Source: Chrysomallon squamiferum (Eukaryota > Mollusca > Gastropoda > Neomphalida > Peltospiridae). From it: a DNA stretch of 64,000 nt. Positions 61,096-64,000 of the stretch are shown piece by piece. The stretch's first letter is position 1; each line of letters begins with the position of its first letter. The stretch lies in NCBI GenBank assembly GCA_012295275.1, contig CM022666.1, positions 10,569,002 through 10,633,001 of the forward strand, in the 5' to 3' direction. Under the pieces are notes generated by a model, which was not told the DNA's origin, did not search any database, and worked only from the letters and a program-made list of their open reading frames with translations. Both the position numbers and the translations under genes were made by a program.

Positions 61096-63920
61096 TTTTT
61101 CAACCATCTTTTTGTTTTTCTTAGATTCACAAAACTTTAAATCTCAAATATATTTTAAGACCCTTAAATAGATACTGTAATTAATAAAATATAAAATATT
61201 TTATATCCAGTTATATTTTTCTTTTTTCTTAATAAATAAAAAAAAATAAAAAATAAAATAATTACATTTAAGTATTAAGTATTTAACATTTGTTTCAATT
61301 ATTATAGAAAGACCCTGAACAAATTATTAATACTTTGTAATAATAATAATAATCATAATAATTCTTTAACATATTTTTTGATATTACAAGCTATGGTTTA
61401 TCCATCATATATTTACTGTAAATGATGACATATGGGTTACTCTTACCGAATAAGATCAAGGGATCTTTTACATACATCTACCCATTTCAGGAAAACACAT
61501 ACCTCAGCCTTCGATAAAATGTGGAAAAGTTGTTGGAATGGGATTTTTCCATCTGTCTCGTATATTTTAAAATTGCAAACTAAAAGTTTTAGTTATCAAC
61601 AAGGTTGCTGAGGATTTTAAATATATTATACAACAGACTAGTAAGACTGAGCTGCAACAAATTTCATGCTGATTTAAACAAGATATTTGTACATGTCCTC
61701 TGTTCCCTTTTTATTAATCATTGCTGGTGATATATAAATGTTCATTTCCAACCAATAGTGATGTTGACTGTGGTAAATGATGTGATATCAATAAAATTCC
61801 AAACAGTAATTATTAATTGCAGTGTGTAGTGTTGAATCTTCAGTTTACTTTCCAGTTTTTTAATGGTATGTGTTCAAATACGACATGTTTGTTTTATATT
61901 TTTTTTATAAATTTATATAATCAGTGGTGAGTGCATATAAAATAGTTCAAATGGGCTTGATTTACTGCTGATGGCAAACAAGTTTCATGAGAACCAGGAC
62001 TAAAATGTTGTCACAAACAGTAAGGGTGATCAGGGTTACAACTTTAATAATCATCTCTATTGGTATTACGTGAACACCAAAATTTGTTGTGCTAAGATAT
62101 AATAATTTAAAGATATAAAACTTCAGTTTAAAAAGATAAAATAAAAAAAATAAAATAAAAATAAAATATATAAAAAAGGATAAAACTTTAAAAATATTTC
62201 ACATAAAATTGAACGATACCCTGACATGACACTCATGGAGAAACTGCCAGCCATTCAGGATATAAACAAGAAGGCCATTTTTACTGATTCTATTTTTAAA
62301 TTTGTTATCTCATGTGTAGATTCCAGTATATCAGCCATCTTGTATGAAGCAGTGCTGTTATCTTAATTACACTGATAAAATGGAGGATGGCTACCAGTAT
62401 CATTTAACTGTACAGAGCCTGGGTTGTTGATTTGTGAAAAACACTTACAAATGTTCTTTATATCTGCCAAGTACTTTATTTTTTGTAAAGTGTATTTTTT
62501 TCATATGTGTGAGTGTTTATGTAGAAGTGTGCATGTGTGTATGTGAGACACACACACACACACACAGACAGAGAGAGAGAGAGAGAGAAAGAGAGTAACT
62601 GTAGCAATTCTTTCAATTTCTTTTCTTTTAAGAAGTTAAATAAAATTAAAAAATTTGTTTAATTTGTTTTTAGTTATTATTTTATTTTCTGTTGTTTAAC
62701 TTTTTAATTTATCATTTTTATAAACACAACTTGTATTGAGCTTTATATTAAAATGTAACCAATGTCTGCCCATAAACAAACATATCTATTTGTTGAATTC
62801 GTTAGTAAACAAATTCATTATATAATATGCTGAATAGTTCATTATGTTTCTTACTTAATATTCTTAAAAGTTTGAGTTGTTTTGAGACAGCAGCCTAAGT
62901 GACAACAAAATTTGATTAGTTAACAATCTACTTCATTATAACAAACAAAATTACTGAACAAACTCTTTACACACATATATGCATGAACATACACAGAAAC
63001 ACATACACACATACATACACCAATACCAACAAACAGGCACATTAACTCATGTGCACACGTACCCACAGTTAGCCAACATAATAAAGTATATTAGCTGTAA
63101 TTCAAAACAAAACTTAAATTAGTCATGCAAGAGCTAGCTAGTATTAACTGTAAGATAATCTAATGGAAACACCAAGAGAATTGATCTTGCAACCGATCAC
63201 ATCTGAGGCAGTGCTTCAACTGTTTCCCTTGATGTTCAGTGAATAAAACACTGAACACTTAAAATTATCAAGTCATTTCTTAAATACTTAAACAAGAGAT
63301 TTCACCTCACATTAAAGAAGTAAAGTAAACAGTAATCTGACTGAAGAAACATATTTGTAGGGGATATAACAGAAATTTCATATCACATAAAGATAGTTAT
63401 AAAACACCACACAAAACAAACAGTAAATCAACATAACCTGTGTCACCACATTATTACTAGCTACTGTCACTGTAATATAGTTAACCATTTCACTACAACC
63501 AAAGTTACCATTTCATCACAATCCATGTAACCAATGAATTACACCTGTATTATCACATCAGTACAACACATGTAACCATTATATCATAAACACAGAATAT
63601 GTCATAATTTAACTGTGTTGTAAAAACAAAGTAATGATGTCAGCAAATTTGAAGTAACTACAACACAGTAAATCAAGTAATCAGATGATTACAGCTTAGA
63701 TAAACTATTACATTGTCAAATGAAGAAATATACATTTAGTTTTCAGTTTTGGTTTTTCTGACAATTCTGGGAAGATAAAATCTGGGAACATAAAACTAAA
63801 AATAAAAGAAACAAACCAACCAAAAAACCCCACATGATGTTTCAACTAAACAAGAACAATAATAATAATAATGACAACAACAATAAAGTTTCTAATAAAA
63901 CAAAACAACAACATGCATTA
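60640..63920. other. Intron or upstream DNA of the RhoGEF gene with simple repeats
   Basis: (AAT)n at 60966-61095, A-rich repeat at 61237-61260, (CA)n then (GA)n at 62548-62590. The stretch 60805-60960 is less AT-rich than its neighbours and open on the minus strand, but it lacks clean splice sites. Confidence 0.5.
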
Positions 63921-63926
63921 ACTCAC

Positions 63927-64000
63927 CCAGGTCTGACTTTGGCCGAGGACGTTTGCATAGCCGACCACTCTGTTTGCGGTAGACAATGTTTGGTTCCTTG
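63927..64000 (-). CDS. ARHGEF9: Alternative 5' coding exon of the RhoGEF gene (partial)
   Basis: The minus-strand frame reads KEPNIVYRKQSGRLCKRPRP then KSDL plus one base, followed by a consensus GTGAGT donor at 63926-63921. It ends in phase 1, which fits the acceptor at 54743 (GT GGA AGT) just as the exon ending at 57481 does. The exon continues beyond the window. The basic, Pro-containing sequence has no recognised domain. Assignment to this gene rests on strand, phase and position; no other minus-strand gene lies between. Confidence 0.6.

Noticed and set aside
1-64000. tRNA, rRNA or other structured RNA genes
   Set aside because: None was recognised by eye; a covariance-model scan would be needed to exclude small ones.

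Overview
The window is AT-rich animal genomic DNA. Its genes are split by many short introns with GT..AG junctions, it is dense in microsatellites and minisatellites, and it holds eukaryotic transposon remains (FLYWCH/MULE-like, hAT, an LTR, MITE-like units). The coding sequences point to an invertebrate, probably a lophotrochozoan such as a mollusc. The species is inference; nothing in the sequence fixes it.

Left part (1-17.4 kb). A decayed FLYWCH/MULE-type transposase relic lies on the minus strand at 130-1056. Next comes a short BTB/POZ gene of the serine-enriched-protein (gprs) type on the plus strand (2594-3898). Most of it, with about 1.8 kb downstream, is repeated as a 2.8-kb inverted copy at 14292-17074. 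The two copies carry different damage: the plus copy has a frameshift in its last exon, the minus copy has lost its promoter and first exon. The 8.6-kb spacer between the arms holds a gene that only splicing reveals: five minus-strand exons (13468 to 7063), all joined in phase 1, giving a 183-residue secreted cysteine-rich protein that I cannot assign to a family. A 1,181-bp solo LTR with a perfect 5-bp target duplication sits in its first intron, and a paralogous empty site is visible near 17.19 kb.

Middle part (17.4-42.7 kb). No intact gene was found. From about 19.2 to 30.8 kb there is an array of at least 14 related units, including a recent block of 661-677-bp units and a block of 473-475-bp units. 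A broken hAT transposase (GTF2IRD2/ZBED type) abuts its right end. Further right are a 551-bp element with 28-bp terminal inverted repeats, a pair of about 0.2-kb direct repeats, small duplications and a degenerate minisatellite.

Right part (42.7-64 kb). One minus-strand gene fills this region: a Rho-family guanine nucleotide exchange factor of the collybistin/ASEF group (ARHGEF9/ARHGEF4/SPATA13) with SH3, DH and PH domains. Fifteen coding exons from 57577 to 42729 join in frame to 734 codons plus stop. A second candidate 5' exon runs off the right edge at 64000 and ends in the same phase, so two alternative N-termini are likely. Its introns carry minisatellites. The most striking is a 41-bp array at 48367-48690 that repeats the 5' splice site of a DH exon eight times.
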